A DNA stretch of 64,000 nt from JADJOY01 sp016713535 [NCBI: Deltaproteobacteria bacterium] (GTDB taxonomy: Bacteria > JADJOY01). The stretch is taken from contig JADJOY010000010.1 in assembly GCA_016713535.1 (NCBI GenBank), forward strand, positions 248,001 through 312,000, written 5' to 3'. Below the pieces are notes generated by a model. The model made no database searches. It saw only the letters and a list, made by a program, of their open reading frames with translations, and had not been told where the DNA came from. Each line of letters starts with the position of its first letter. Position 1 is the stretch's first letter. The position numbers and the translations under genes were made by a program. Of the stretch, positions 42,486 through 51,608 are shown in pieces.

Positions 42486-44369
42486 ATGCCGCCCACTCGC
42501 TCGTCCAGCTTTTCGTCCGTCGTCTCGCTGCTCCTGTTCGCCCTCGGCGGCTCGTGGCTCGCTCGCCCCGAGCTCGCCTCCGCATCCACCCTCTCGCACC
42601 CGGCGATCGCGTTCGCAGAGGACTTCCCGGATCCCGCCGTCGCCTACGATCCGGCGAATCATCGCTTCTGCGCGTTCGCCACCGCCGGCAACGGCGCGGC
42701 GATCCAGCGCCGCTGCTCGTGGGATCGGATCTCCTGGTCGGCCACCGCGAGTGCCTTCTGTGACGGCGGCGGCTGCGTGACACCGGAGCCGGGTGGCGGC
42801 TGGGCACCCGCGGTCGCGTACCTGGGCGGAGCGTGGCGGCTCTACTGGGCGGATCCGAGCGCGATGCCGGGCCGCAAGTGCATCCGCGTCGCGAGCTCGC
42901 CCACCCTCGACGGACGCTTCGAGCCCGAGCCCGCCGGCGCGATCGACTGCCACGCGGCCGATGGCGGCGGCATCGACCCGGTCGTGTTCGTGGACGACGG
43001 CGGCGATCCCTACCTGCTGTGGAAGCTCGAAGGCGACGTGGTCGGCGGCGTGTCGCGCATCGTGGCGCAGGGGTTGCGTCCCGACGGCCTCGGCTTCGCG
43101 ACGGGCTCGAGCTACGTGGAGCTGCTCAGGGGCAGCGTCGAGTGGGAGCGGCGGAGCAACGCGGGCCACTCGGATCTCTACGTCGAGAACCCCGCGCTCG
43201 TCGTGGACAACGGCACCTACTACCTCTTCTACTCGGCGAGCGACTGGGACTCGAACCGCTACGCGACCGGCCTCGCGACCTGCACGGGCCCGCTCGGTCC
43301 GTGCACCAAGAAGAGCACCGCCGCGCCGTGGATGGGACCGGTCGGGTCGGTGTGGGGCCCGGGGGGAGCTAGCACGTTCGTCGACGCCAGCGGCGAACCG
43401 TGGCTCGCCTACCACGCGTGGACGGCGCCGTGTCAGGGCTACACGAGCGGCTGCGTGCGCCAGACCCGGCTCCAGAACCTGCTGCTCTCGAACGGCACCG
43501 CGCAGGCGCGGGTGAACCCGGGCACCATGGCGCTGGTCGACCACGGCTTCCCGAGCGAGCCGGTCGGCGGGGGGCATGTGGGCTGGTTCAATCTCGACGC
43601 GCGGCTCTCGCTCGACACCTCGAGCAACCTCGCCGCCGATGCGCGCTGGGGCATGCGCTTCCAGCTCGGCGGCGCGGGTGACGCCGGTCAGGGCTTCGTC
43701 GGCATCGACCCGCTCGCCGAGGTCGGCGACTACGGGCTGGTCGGGCCCCAGTCCCTGCAGCGCGCGATGCTGTTCTCGATCCGCGGTGCCACCGGCTACT
43801 CGGCCGAGTACGCGGGCAACTACTACAACGTGAAGTGCGACGTGACGACCGGCGACGGCGGCGGCGTGAGCTGCGCCGCGCAGCTCGACTGGGTGGCGGG
43901 GCGGACGTATACGTTGCGGGTGTGGGAGGTGTGCTGCGCGGGCCAGCCCGGCGACGCCGAGTGGTGGGGAGCCTGGGTGATCGACGAGGACGCGGGCGTC
44001 GAGCACTTCATCGCCCAGATCGAGGTGCCAGCCGGCTGGGACTGGATCCAGAGCCACGCGCAGTTCGAGGTGGCGTACGACGGCACGGTGAACGACTGCA
44101 ACGGCATCGTCCGCTCGGAGGTCACGATCGCGACCATCGAGGCCAACGGCGGCACGCAGTCGCCCGACACGCGCTTCCCCCTGGTGGGCGGCGCGTGCCC
44201 GAGCGCGACGCAGATCACGCCCGCGGGCGACGGCTACACGATCGTGGCGGGCACCGCGTCGGGCGGCTCGTGCGGCATCGGGATCGAGCTGGTGTTCCTG
44301 CCCTCGCTCGCGTGGCTGGTGCGCGAAGGCGCGCGCCGGCGCCGCGCGGGGGGGACGAGGCGAAGCTGA
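42486..44369 (+). CDS. GH43-like five-bladed propeller protein with sorting tail
   Basis: 627 residues; signal peptide 'VVSLLLFALGGSWLARP' with cleavage near 'ASA'. The three acidic positions of glycoside hydrolase family 43 can be matched: Asp in 'EDFPDPAVAYDP' (about 48), Asp in 'GGGIDPVVFVDDGG' (about 162), Glu in 'YVENPALVVDNGTYYLFYSA' (about 235). It may cleave arabinan or xylan-like glycans, though sequence similarity outside these blocks was not tested. The second half (from about 360) is a separate beta-rich domain with paired Cys. It ends 'GGSCGIGIELVFLPSLAWLV' followed by 'REGARRRRAGG', a sorting-type tail. GGAG precedes the ATG at 42486. Confidence 0.7.
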   Translation: MPPTRSSSFSSVVSLLLFALGGSWLARPELASASTLSHPAIAFAEDFPDPAVAYDPANHRFCAFATAGNGAAIQRRCSWDRISWSATASAFCDGGGCVTPEPGGGWAPAVAYLGGAWRLYWADPSAMPGRKCIRVASSPTLDGRFEPEPAGAIDCHAADGGGIDPVVFVDDGGDPYLLWKLEGDVVGGVSRIVAQGLRPDGLGFATGSSYVELLRGSVEWERRSNAGHSDLYVENPALVVDNGTYYLFYSASDWDSNRYATGLATCTGPLGPCTKKSTAAPWMGPVGSVWGPGGASTFVDASGEPWLAYHAWTAPCQGYTSGCVRQTRLQNLLLSNGTAQARVNPGTMALVDHGFPSEPVGGGHVGWFNLDARLSLDTSSNLAADARWGMRFQLGGAGDAGQGFVGIDPLAEVGDYGLVGPQSLQRAMLFSIRGATGYSAEYAGNYYNVKCDVTTGDGGGVSCAAQLDWVAGRTYTLRVWEVCCAGQPGDAEWWGAWVIDEDAGVEHFIAQIEVPAGWDWIQSHAQFEVAYDGTVNDCNGIVRSEVTIATIEANGGTQSPDTRFPLVGGACPSATQITPAGDGYTIVAGTASGGSCGIGIELVFLPSLAWLVREGARRRRAGGTRRS

Positions 44370-44394
44370 AGCCGGCGCTCGATCCGTCCGCTCG

Positions 44395-44706
44395 TCACTT
44401 GGTGCACTGGCAGGTGTTCATCTTGGTGAACTGACCGGCCTCGCACTTGCCGGCGCTGCACACCGCCTTGCCCTGATCCGGCAGGCAGCTCGCGGTGCAG
44501 CCCACGTTGGTCTGTGGCGCGGTCGCGGGCGCGGTGGTCTTGCACACCAGGTCGGGGAGCGAGCAGGTCGAGGGCTTGGGGGCGGCCGGCTCGCTCGCGT
44601 TCGCCGCGGAGGGCTTGGCGGCGGGGCTCGCGGCGAGCGCAGGCGCCACGGCGGTGAGCGAGGTGGCGGCGGCGACGAGAAGGGCAACGAGGGTCGGGGT
44701 GCGCAT
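44395..44706 (-). CDS. Small secreted cysteine-rich protein
   Basis: 103 residues. Signal peptide 'TLVALLVAAATSLTAVAPAL' with cleavage near 'ALA', an Ala/Pro/Ser linker (about 27-45), then eight cysteines in the last 56 residues ('CSLPDLVC', 'GCTASC', 'AVCSAGKC', 'NTCQC'). The spacing suggests four disulfides in a knottin-like or follistatin-like small domain. No family is recognised. GGAG lies about 9 bp upstream of the ATG at 44706. It is convergent with the GH43-like gene. Confidence 0.6.
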   Translation of the reverse strand: MRTPTLVALLVAAATSLTAVAPALAASPAAKPSAANASEPAAPKPSTCSLPDLVCKTTAPATAPQTNVGCTASCLPDQGKAVCSAGKCEAGQFTKMNTCQCTK

Positions 44707-44787
44707 GAGGAGCTCCGGCGGTCGGGCGCGGGGGAGGGGCTTCGAGTTGGACGCGAGTGGCGCGGGGGAATTCGATTCACCGCGCCC

Positions 44788-44793
44788 AACCTA
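44788..44793 (-). promoter_or_regulatory. Candidate -10 element for the 44706 gene
   Basis: On the minus strand GTTAGGTTGGGCGCGG: TAGGTT about 80 bp before the ATG. Confidence 0.35.
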
Positions 44794-44828
44794 ACGGGCC
44801 CGTCCGCCGCGCTCCTGCGCGTTTCGCC

Positions 44829-46937
44829 TCAGCCGCTCGCGTCGGTGGGCACGGGCACCTCGGCGCTCGCCTCGGCGATCGCGAGGGTGGGTGCTCGGCT
44901 CCCACTTCCCCACAGCCACTCGGTGAACTCGGGGTCGTAGCGCCGGTAGTGCCAGCGCGCGGTGACCTTCAGCCACCCGGCGGTGCCGCCGCCCGGGATC
45001 CGGTACTCGTCGTCGATCGCCTGCCCCGGGTACACGAAGCGCTCGTCGCGCATTTCGCTCGCCACCCAGATGCGATGCAGCTTCACCGCCTGGCCGTCCT
45101 TGTCGAGGATGCGCGCGCCGAGGCGGTGGGCGTCCTCGGGGACACGCCCGTCGCCGTCGAGCGCGCCGGAGGCGTAGACGACCTGGCCGTCGGGGTCGGT
45201 GACCGTGACCTCGAGCCACACCTCGCTCAGGTCGACGAGCGAGACCGGGAAGCGGTGCCCGATGCGCTGGTTGGTGGTGCGCACCGTGAGCACCGCGGCG
45301 TCGCCGTCGCGGCGCGCGTCGAAGGCGAGCCCGAGGATCTCCTTGCCCGAGAACACCCGGTACGCGTGCGAGCGCGGATCGCCGGTGTAGAAGAGGAAAG
45401 TCTGCTCGAACTTGCTGACCTGAAGCTGCCCGGCGAGCCAGCCCTTGGTGGCGTCACGGAAGCCGGTCCAGCGCGGCGGCGCGACGTCGTTCTTGGGCAG
45501 CGTGTCGCCGAGGTAGGCGTGAATGCCGAAGAAGCGGTGATCGGGGCGCGCGTGGTAGTCGCGCTCGGAGGAGTCGGGGTCGGGGAACTGGAAGAGCTGG
45601 AGATGGCACGCGTTGCAGGTGACACCGGTCGCCGCGTAGCTCGAGTTCCGCCACGACGGGGTGGGGCCGTCGAACACGAACGAGCCGACGCCGTTGGTCT
45701 CGGCGGTGACCTCGATGCGGTGGCAGGTCTCGCAGAACTCGGGCTGCTTCTGGATCGAGCGCGCGAAGTTGGCGCGGTGGTCGCGGGCCTCGAGCGGCAC
45801 GAAGTCGAGGTACGCCCCGAGCATCGTCGAGTTCGAGAGGTCGTGGCCGGGGAGATACAGGGTCTCCTGAGCGAAGCCGTATTCACCGTTCCACGCCGGC
45901 TGCTCGACGTGGTCGATCAGGTGGCAGGCGCGGCAGGTGACGCCTGGCTCCTGCACCGTCCTGGCGAGTAGCCCGGGCTCGTGGCCGGTGCGCAGCGGCG
46001 AGATCGGGACGCGCGGCTCGTGGCACCCCTTGCAGGTCTCGCGGCCCGCGGCGCCGCGCTCGGCCTCCATGAGCTCGGCGACGCGCACGTAGGGGATGTT
46101 GGTCGCCGAGAAGCGGTGCGACGAGGTTTGCCACTCCTTGGTGATCTCCGAGTGGCAGCGCGCGGTGCCGCAGGTTGCCTCGTCGGTGACGACGTGGTCC
46201 TTGATCCCTTCTTCGCGTGCCGTCGCCGCCGCCGCGCGCATGGTGCGCTCGGGGTTGAGGTGCGCGCCGCCGAGCGTCGCGACCAGCGCCACCACGAGCC
46301 CGACCAGCGCGAGCCGGGTGCGCGGGTGGGTGCGCCACTCGAAGCCGCGAAAGAGGTGGAAGAGCACCAGCGGCGGCGCCAGCCAGCCGAGCACGTCGTG
46401 GATGTGCGCGGCCATGTTGGAGCGCTGCTGGCGCGACCACCCGGCGATCGACCAGCCCGTGCCGTAGAGCACCGTCATCACGCAGAACGCGGCGACGCCC
46501 ACCCACAGCGCCGTGGCCTTGGTCTTGCGCGCGGGCAGCAGGTAGCGCCAGGTACCGAACACCAGGATCGCGAACGGCACGAAGAACCGCTCCGCCGGAC
46601 CGAGGTCGGTGAGCGTCATGCCGAAGAAGAACAGGAACGTGACCAGCACCAAGTTGCGCGCTTGCTTGCCGTAAAGCGCGTTGAGGTGCACTGCGCTCAG
46701 GATGCAGAGCAGCACCAGGCCTGCGTTGCCGATGCCGACGTGCGCTTGCAGCAGGAAGTAGTAGTCGAGGTCGAGGTCGGGCCACGCCCAGATCACGTAG
46801 CCGCTCACCGCCGACACCACGAACAGCACCGCGAACGCGAGCGTCGGCAGCGTCCAGCGCGAGTGGAAGAGCTTGGGGCTCTTCTCCTCGTCGCCGAACA
46901 GACGGCGCAGCATCGGTGGCAGGCGCGGGAGCTTCAT
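44829..46937 (-). CDS. Membrane pentahaem cytochrome c (cluster C)
   Basis: 702 residues from ATG 46937, which overlaps the stop of the dihaem gene (ATGA). The membrane domain (about 25-235) keeps His-x17-His ('QAHVGIGNAGLVLLCILSAVH') as far as can be seen, and His-x13-His ('HDVLGWLAPPLVLFH'). c-Haem sites: CGTARCH (about 255, CX4CH), CKGCH (302), CRACH (333), CETCH (401), CNACH (439). The distal His block 'WQTSSHRFSATNIPY' follows the first site. The C-domain contains 'IGHRFPVSLVDLSEVWLEVT' and ends 'TARWHYRRYDPEFTEWL'. The closest relative in the window is the cluster A copy. Third gene of the propeller-dihaem-pentahaem operon. Confidence 0.85.
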   Translation of the reverse strand: MKLPRLPPMLRRLFGDEEKSPKLFHSRWTLPTLAFAVLFVVSAVSGYVIWAWPDLDLDYYFLLQAHVGIGNAGLVLLCILSAVHLNALYGKQARNLVLVTFLFFFGMTLTDLGPAERFFVPFAILVFGTWRYLLPARKTKATALWVGVAAFCVMTVLYGTGWSIAGWSRQQRSNMAAHIHDVLGWLAPPLVLFHLFRGFEWRTHPRTRLALVGLVVALVATLGGAHLNPERTMRAAAATAREEGIKDHVVTDEATCGTARCHSEITKEWQTSSHRFSATNIPYVRVAELMEAERGAAGRETCKGCHEPRVPISPLRTGHEPGLLARTVQEPGVTCRACHLIDHVEQPAWNGEYGFAQETLYLPGHDLSNSTMLGAYLDFVPLEARDHRANFARSIQKQPEFCETCHRIEVTAETNGVGSFVFDGPTPSWRNSSYAATGVTCNACHLQLFQFPDPDSSERDYHARPDHRFFGIHAYLGDTLPKNDVAPPRWTGFRDATKGWLAGQLQVSKFEQTFLFYTGDPRSHAYRVFSGKEILGLAFDARRDGDAAVLTVRTTNQRIGHRFPVSLVDLSEVWLEVTVTDPDGQVVYASGALDGDGRVPEDAHRLGARILDKDGQAVKLHRIWVASEMRDERFVYPGQAIDDEYRIPGGGTAGWLKVTARWHYRRYDPEFTEWLWGSGSRAPTLAIAEASAEVPVPTDASG

Positions 46938-47917
46938 CGCTGGGCCGACAGGTATGTGAGCAGGTCGCTCAGGTCGGCCACCGTGAGCCGGCTCGCGAAA
47001 CCAGCCGGCATGAGGCTCTCGGCGCGGGGGGTGCGCGCGACGATGGCCGCCTTGGCCACGGTCTGGCGGGCATCTCCGCCGCTGGCAACGGTCAGCGAGG
47101 CGTCGTCTTCCGCGATGACGCGGCCGAGCAGCGTGGCGCCGTCCTGGGTGCGGATCTCGGTGACCTCGTAGCCGGAGGCGATCCGCGCGGACGGCTCGAG
47201 GATCGACTCGACGAGCAGCGCGCCGCTCGAGACGCCGCCGACGTGGGTGAGCTCGGGGCCGATCGTGCCGCCGCGCTCGCCGACCTTGTGGCACGCGGAA
47301 CAGCCCGGCCCGGCGGGATCGAAGAAGAGCCGCTCGCCGCGCGCCACGTCGCCCGCGAGGTAGGGGTTCCAGTCGTCGGCGGACACTTGCGCCGCGTCGC
47401 AGCCCGAGGCTGGCGACGGCACCTCCATCGCGCCCAGGTCCACGCTGCCGCCGAGGCTCTGCAGGTAGACGACGATCGCTCGCACCTCGTCGGCGGAGAG
47501 CTTGAGCGGCGCCTTCATGACGGCGGGCATCTCGGGCTTGAAGCCGTCGACCACGTAGGCGCTCGGGTCGAGCAGGGACTCGACGAGGTAGGCCGTGGCC
47601 GAGAGGGCACGGCCCTGCTTGGCGGTCACGTCCGCGGCGCGGCTCGCGGCGCGCGCGCCGATCGCGGACAGGCCGCCCTGCGCGCCGAGGTTCGGGCAGC
47701 GGCGCTCGCCCCCGCGGTCGCCCACCGAGTGGCAGGTGAAGCAGCGGCCCTTGCCCCAGAAGAGCGCCTCGCCGGCGGCGGGAGTGGGATCGGCTCCGGC
47801 CGGTACGGCCGTCGCCGCGGGCACGCTGCTCGGAGACGGCACCACCGACGGACCGATCGTCCAGATCAGGAAGCCGGCGAAGAGCGCCAGCAGCAGCGCG
47901 CGGATGGCGAGCTTCAT
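46934..47917 (-). CDS. Membrane-anchored dihaem cytochrome c
   Basis: 327 residues. An N-terminal signal anchor (about 5-25), a Pro/Ala-rich linker, then two cytochrome c domains: CFTCH at about 58 ('GKGRCFTCHSVGDRGG') and CSACH at about 205 ('GPGCSACHKVGERGGTIGPE'). Each is followed by the 'LVES(L/I)L(D/E)PSA' block and a Met in 'PEMPAVM' as possible axial ligand. The last 100 residues ('VTEIRTQDGATLLGRVIAED') resemble the haem-binding domain of large PVC-group cytochromes. It lies between propeller and pentahaem genes and overlaps the latter, so it is probably their soluble-side partner. Confidence 0.85.
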   Translation of the reverse strand: MKLAIRALLLALFAGFLIWTIGPSVVPSPSSVPAATAVPAGADPTPAAGEALFWGKGRCFTCHSVGDRGGERRCPNLGAQGGLSAIGARAASRAADVTAKQGRALSATAYLVESLLDPSAYVVDGFKPEMPAVMKAPLKLSADEVRAIVVYLQSLGGSVDLGAMEVPSPASGCDAAQVSADDWNPYLAGDVARGERLFFDPAGPGCSACHKVGERGGTIGPELTHVGGVSSGALLVESILEPSARIASGYEVTEIRTQDGATLLGRVIAEDDASLTVASGGDARQTVAKAAIVARTPRAESLMPAGFASRLTVADLSDLLTYLSAQR

Positions 47918-47921
47918 CGGA

Positions 47922-49439
47922 TCACTCGGCGAGCGTTTGAAGCCGGAACTCGTTCGCCGGCGACGACTCGGCAGGCGGTGTGACGCGACGGGGCAACGGA
48001 TCCACCTCGAGGAACCCGTTTGCGGAGGTGAGCACCAGCCGCTCGATCTGCGGCACCCAGGTGATCTGTCGGATCAGCCGGCCCACGAAGATGCGGTGGA
48101 TCTCTTTCCGTGCGCGCACGTCCACCACCGAGACCTCGCCGGTCAGGAAGTTCGCCGCGAAGAGCAGCTTCCGCGCCGGATCGTAGGCGAGCTCGCGCAG
48201 GCCGGTCCGTAACGGGATCACGGTCTTCTTGGTCACCGTGTCCACGTCGAACACACCGACGTCGCCGCTGAAGGTGTAGGCGATGTAGAGCTCGCGGGTC
48301 TCGGCGTCGAGCTGAAGGCCCACCGAGGTGCCCATGTGGCCGAGCCAGTCGGGGATGGTGTCGACGAAGGACTCGAAGCGGTAGTCGGGGCCGGTCGCGT
48401 ACTTGAGCGAGGTGCGCGAGTGCATCTCGCCGGTCACGAAAACGCGGTCGCGCACCGGATCGTAGGCCGCCGAGGACGCCGGGCTGCGCAGCGGCTCGAG
48501 TGCCGTGTGATCGTCGAAGGCCAGCGTGCGCGCATCGAGGAACGCGAGCTGCACGCCCAGGGCACCGGTGAGCACGAGCCTCCCGCGCACCGGATCGACG
48601 GTGAGGAAGCGCGGCTTGAAGGGCGCGCGCAGCGCGTCGGTGAACTCGGTGGTCGACGGATCGAGGACGTGGATCGCCGACTCCCACGGCTGGCTGCCGA
48701 AGCACCGTCCGCTGCCCGGTACGCACGCCATGTCGAAGAGGGTGCGGTGGGCCTCGGCGCGGGCGATCGCGCCGCTCGCCCGGTCGATCACGAAGAACGG
48801 CCACGGCTCGGGCTCGTCCTCGTAGCCGACGCCGAGGAACGCGAAGCGGCCGTCCTCCGAGACCGCGATCGAGCGCGACTCGCGGGCGTGGATCTCGGCG
48901 TCGGCGCCCAGCACGGCGTGGAACTTCGCCTCCCAGCCCGGATCGCAATACGAGAGCAGGAACCGCACCCGCGGCTCGGCCTCGGCGCGCGGACAGTCGT
49001 GGGTCTGGTTGTACGAGGCGGCGATGTTGCCGAACGGCAGCAGCGCGAGCAGGAGCGTCGCCGCGACCGCGCCGCGGTAGAGCCGCGAGGGCACGGCGCG
49101 CTTGCCGCGTCCCCGCCACAGCGCGAGCGGGAACGGCACCGCGAGCAGTACCAACTGCCACTTCGCGAGAACCCACGTCGAGTAGAAAAACGGCCGGAGC
49201 GCGAACAGCGGCGCCGCGATCGCCACCGCCCGGAACAGCCAGGCGATCCCCGGCCAGCGCCGCGCTAGCCGCGCGCCGATCAGGCAGGCGAGCGTCGCGA
49301 GCGGCGGACCGAGCAGCACCAGCAGGTGCATGCGGCCCTCGGTGCGCACCGAGAACCACTCGACCCGATAGGAGAGCTGGGTGAGCCAGTCCGCGCCTGG
49401 CGGGATCGGGTGGTAGACGGGGCCGTCGAGCGTGTTCAA
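47922..49439 (-). CDS. Membrane protein with C-terminal propeller (cluster C)
   Basis: 505 residues. About four to five membrane helices (residues 40-165), then a propeller of irregular blades ('GRLVLTGALGVQLAFLDART', 'GDVGVFDVDTVTKKTVIPLR', 'FAANFLTGEVSVVDVRARKE'). The C-terminal block 'FVGRLIRQITWVPQIERL' corresponds to 'IGKKAQSLMLDPVDDVLW' of the cluster B copy. It ends 4 bp before the dihaem gene start (TGA-TCCG-ATG). Four cysteines occur near residues 149, 164, 243 and 250; their role is unknown. Confidence 0.75.
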   Translation of the reverse strand: MNTLDGPVYHPIPPGADWLTQLSYRVEWFSVRTEGRMHLLVLLGPPLATLACLIGARLARRWPGIAWLFRAVAIAAPLFALRPFFYSTWVLAKWQLVLLAVPFPLALWRGRGKRAVPSRLYRGAVAATLLLALLPFGNIAASYNQTHDCPRAEAEPRVRFLLSYCDPGWEAKFHAVLGADAEIHARESRSIAVSEDGRFAFLGVGYEDEPEPWPFFVIDRASGAIARAEAHRTLFDMACVPGSGRCFGSQPWESAIHVLDPSTTEFTDALRAPFKPRFLTVDPVRGRLVLTGALGVQLAFLDARTLAFDDHTALEPLRSPASSAAYDPVRDRVFVTGEMHSRTSLKYATGPDYRFESFVDTIPDWLGHMGTSVGLQLDAETRELYIAYTFSGDVGVFDVDTVTKKTVIPLRTGLRELAYDPARKLLFAANFLTGEVSVVDVRARKEIHRIFVGRLIRQITWVPQIERLVLTSANGFLEVDPLPRRVTPPAESSPANEFRLQTLAE

Positions 49440-49487
49440 GGAGCGGGCGGACCGGTCGAGGCGAGGCGAAGCGACGCGGGGATGCGA

Positions 49488-50936
49488 TCAGGCGGAGCCG
49501 GGGCTGAGCGCCGGCAGCGTGGCGGAGTCGCGATCGTGCGGGCGCGCCGCGGGCAGCAGCCCGATCCACAGCGTGCGCACGATCATGTAAACGGCGTACC
49601 AGCCACGGGTCACAAGCCAGCGCGGGTTGTGGCGCAGCACATAGAGGAAGAGACGGAGCGTGCGCCGCGGGTCGCGGTAGAACTCGAGCTCCGAGCGCCT
49701 GCACTCGCGCACCAGCTCTTCCCAGGTGAAACCCGGTAGCTCGCGCTCGCCGCGCTCGAGCTTGCGCTCCAGCGTGGAGCCGGCGAACACCTTGAGCGGC
49801 AAGAAGAGAGCGTAGTCGGGCGACATGTCCTTCACGAATGCGCGGCTCTCGGCGAAGCCCTCGCGGGTGTCGCCGGGCAAGCCATGGATGAACGTGGTGA
49901 AGCTCAGGATCCCGCGCGCGCGCGCCAGCTCGACGATGCGCCGGTGGTGCTTGAGCTCGCCGGGGAAGCGCCCGCTGATGCGCAGCACGTCCTCGCTCGC
50001 CGACTGCACGCCGAGGTGGAAGGTGCGGCAGCCCGAGCGCGCCAGCAGGTCCATGCGCTCCTCGGCGTGCTGGCCGTAGACCAGCGGGTGGATCAGGCAG
50101 AAGTAGCCGAGGTCGTAGCGGCGAGCCGCGAGCGCCTCGCAGAACTCCTTCTGCCACTCGAACGAGATGCCGAAGATGTCGTCGGAGAAGAGCAGGTAGC
50201 GGACGCCATTCTCGGTGACCAGCGCGTCGATCTCCGCGAGCACATTGGCGGGTGAGCGCTGGCGCACGCGGCGCTGCCACAGGCTCGGCGAGTCGCAGAA
50301 CTCACACCCATACGGACATCCGCGCGACGTGATGAGCGTCGCGAACGGCTTACGCATGTTGAAGTCCATGTAGTCGTGCCACACCGTGATCGGGTAGTGG
50401 CTGCGATCCGGGAAGGGCAGCGAGTCGATGTCGGTGATGAACGGGCGATCGGCGTTGCGCACCAGCTCGCCGCCCACCAGCCGCGAGAGCCCGAGGACGT
50501 CGTCGAGCGGGGCCCCGCGCTCGAGGCGCTCGACCAGCTCGAGCAACGTGAGCTCGCCCTCGCCTCGCACCACCAGGTCGACGCCCGCACGCAGGTAGGC
50601 CTCGTCGTTGAAGCAATCCGGTCCGCCCACCACCACCGGCACGCCGACGGCGCGGCGGATCTCGCCCACGCACGCGAGGAGCTGCTCGCGGTTGACGTAG
50701 ATCGCGAAGAAGCCGACCAGCCCGTAGCCACCGGCGCGGGCGCGCGCGGCCAGCTCGCGGGGAGGCAGGTCCTCGACCTGGCAGTCGATCAGGTCGACGT
50801 CGTGGCCGTGCTGCTTGAGATAGGCCGACAGGTACTGGAGGCCGAGGTAGGGGCGCCGGTAGATGCTCCGCCAGACCCGACCCTTGTCGATGAAGTCGGT
50901 GTCACCGGCGGCGAGATTGACCAGCAGTACGCGCAT
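49488..50936 (-). CDS. B12-binding-domain radical SAM enzyme
   Basis: 482 residues. The N-terminal cobalamin-binding-type domain ('PYLGLQYLSAYLKQHGHDVD', 'VPVVVGGPDCFNDEAYLRAG', 'VVRGEGELTLLELVE') is followed by the radical SAM core with CPYGCEFC at about 206-213 (CxxxCxxC for the 4Fe-4S cluster) and 'FSDDIFGISFEWQKEF', 'FHLGVQSASEDVLR', 'FIHGLPGDTREGF'. The C-terminus has hydrophobic helices that may touch the membrane. Such enzymes catalyse methylation or rearrangements on lipids, porphyrins or antibiotics; the substrate is unknown. It reads into cluster C with about 48 bp gap, so it may share its transcript. Confidence 0.85.
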   Translation of the reverse strand: MRVLLVNLAAGDTDFIDKGRVWRSIYRRPYLGLQYLSAYLKQHGHDVDLIDCQVEDLPPRELAARARAGGYGLVGFFAIYVNREQLLACVGEIRRAVGVPVVVGGPDCFNDEAYLRAGVDLVVRGEGELTLLELVERLERGAPLDDVLGLSRLVGGELVRNADRPFITDIDSLPFPDRSHYPITVWHDYMDFNMRKPFATLITSRGCPYGCEFCDSPSLWQRRVRQRSPANVLAEIDALVTENGVRYLLFSDDIFGISFEWQKEFCEALAARRYDLGYFCLIHPLVYGQHAEERMDLLARSGCRTFHLGVQSASEDVLRISGRFPGELKHHRRIVELARARGILSFTTFIHGLPGDTREGFAESRAFVKDMSPDYALFLPLKVFAGSTLERKLERGERELPGFTWEELVRECRRSELEFYRDPRRTLRLFLYVLRHNPRWLVTRGWYAVYMIVRTLWIGLLPAARPHDRDSATLPALSPGSA

Positions 50937-51065
50937 CCCCAGGAGCTCGGCTTCGAGTCGACGATTCGGAAATCACGCACCATTCCACGCGCTTGGCGCG
51001 TGGGTCGGTGCTGGTCCGGGCGCAGGGGAGGGACGGCTGGACGCGGGCACCTTCGGGCGCGGTCG

Positions 51066-51071
51066 AGTCTA
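51066..51071 (-). promoter_or_regulatory. Candidate -10 element for the radical SAM gene
   Basis: On the minus strand GCTAGACTCGACCGC: TAGACT about 130 bp upstream of the ATG at 50936. Confidence 0.35.
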
Positions 51072-51143
51072 GCAGGCCGCGCGGGATCGCGCAGCCGGGC
51101 GGTGTCGGCGGCGGGTTCGGGTCCGACTCCGCGCGCGCCCACC

Positions 51144-51464
51144 TCAGCGAGCCGCGCGGTAGCGCGGCCAGGATCTCGGCGGGAGACCCTCTCGATGCAA
51201 CACGACCAGCCAGGGCAGCACCACGAGCGCGAGGAGGGGCGAGAGGCCGCGAACGGACGGCGCCGCGCCTGCCAGCGACGACACGAATCCGAGGGGCACG
51301 ATCGGCCAGAGCCTCAGGTTCTCACGCGGGCGGTCATTGACCGCCAGCCCGCCGCCGCAGAACCGGCACACGAGCACGGCGCTCGCCTGGAGCCAGGTTC
51401 GCGTGCCGATCGACCGGCGCGCACGGAGGTATCGCCAGCGCAACGACTTCCCGCAATGCGACAT
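51144..51464 (-). CDS. Small membrane protein with zinc-ribbon-like N-terminus
   Basis: 106 residues from ATG 51464. The segment 'SHCGKSLRWRYLRARRS' then 'LVCRFCGGGLAVNDRPRENL' resembles small zinc-ribbon membrane proteins, but the first Cys pair is reduced to a single Cys. Two helices follow ('LWPIVPLGFVSSLAGAAPSV', 'LSPLLALVVLPWLVVLHREG'). No ribosome site is well placed, so the start and the gene itself are uncertain. Confidence 0.45.
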   Translation of the reverse strand: MSHCGKSLRWRYLRARRSIGTRTWLQASAVLVCRFCGGGLAVNDRPRENLRLWPIVPLGFVSSLAGAAPSVRGLSPLLALVVLPWLVVLHREGLPPRSWPRYRAAR

Positions 51465-51608
51465 CCCTAGTTCATGGCGCCCTCGACAACTCTGCCTCGC
51501 CGCACCGTCCGCCGCAACGCTGCACCTCGGCGCCATGCGGCCCGCCCGTCCCCCGGTGCGGCGCGTGGGTCGGCGCCCCCAGGCGCATGGAGATCCAGGC
51601 TTCGGCGG

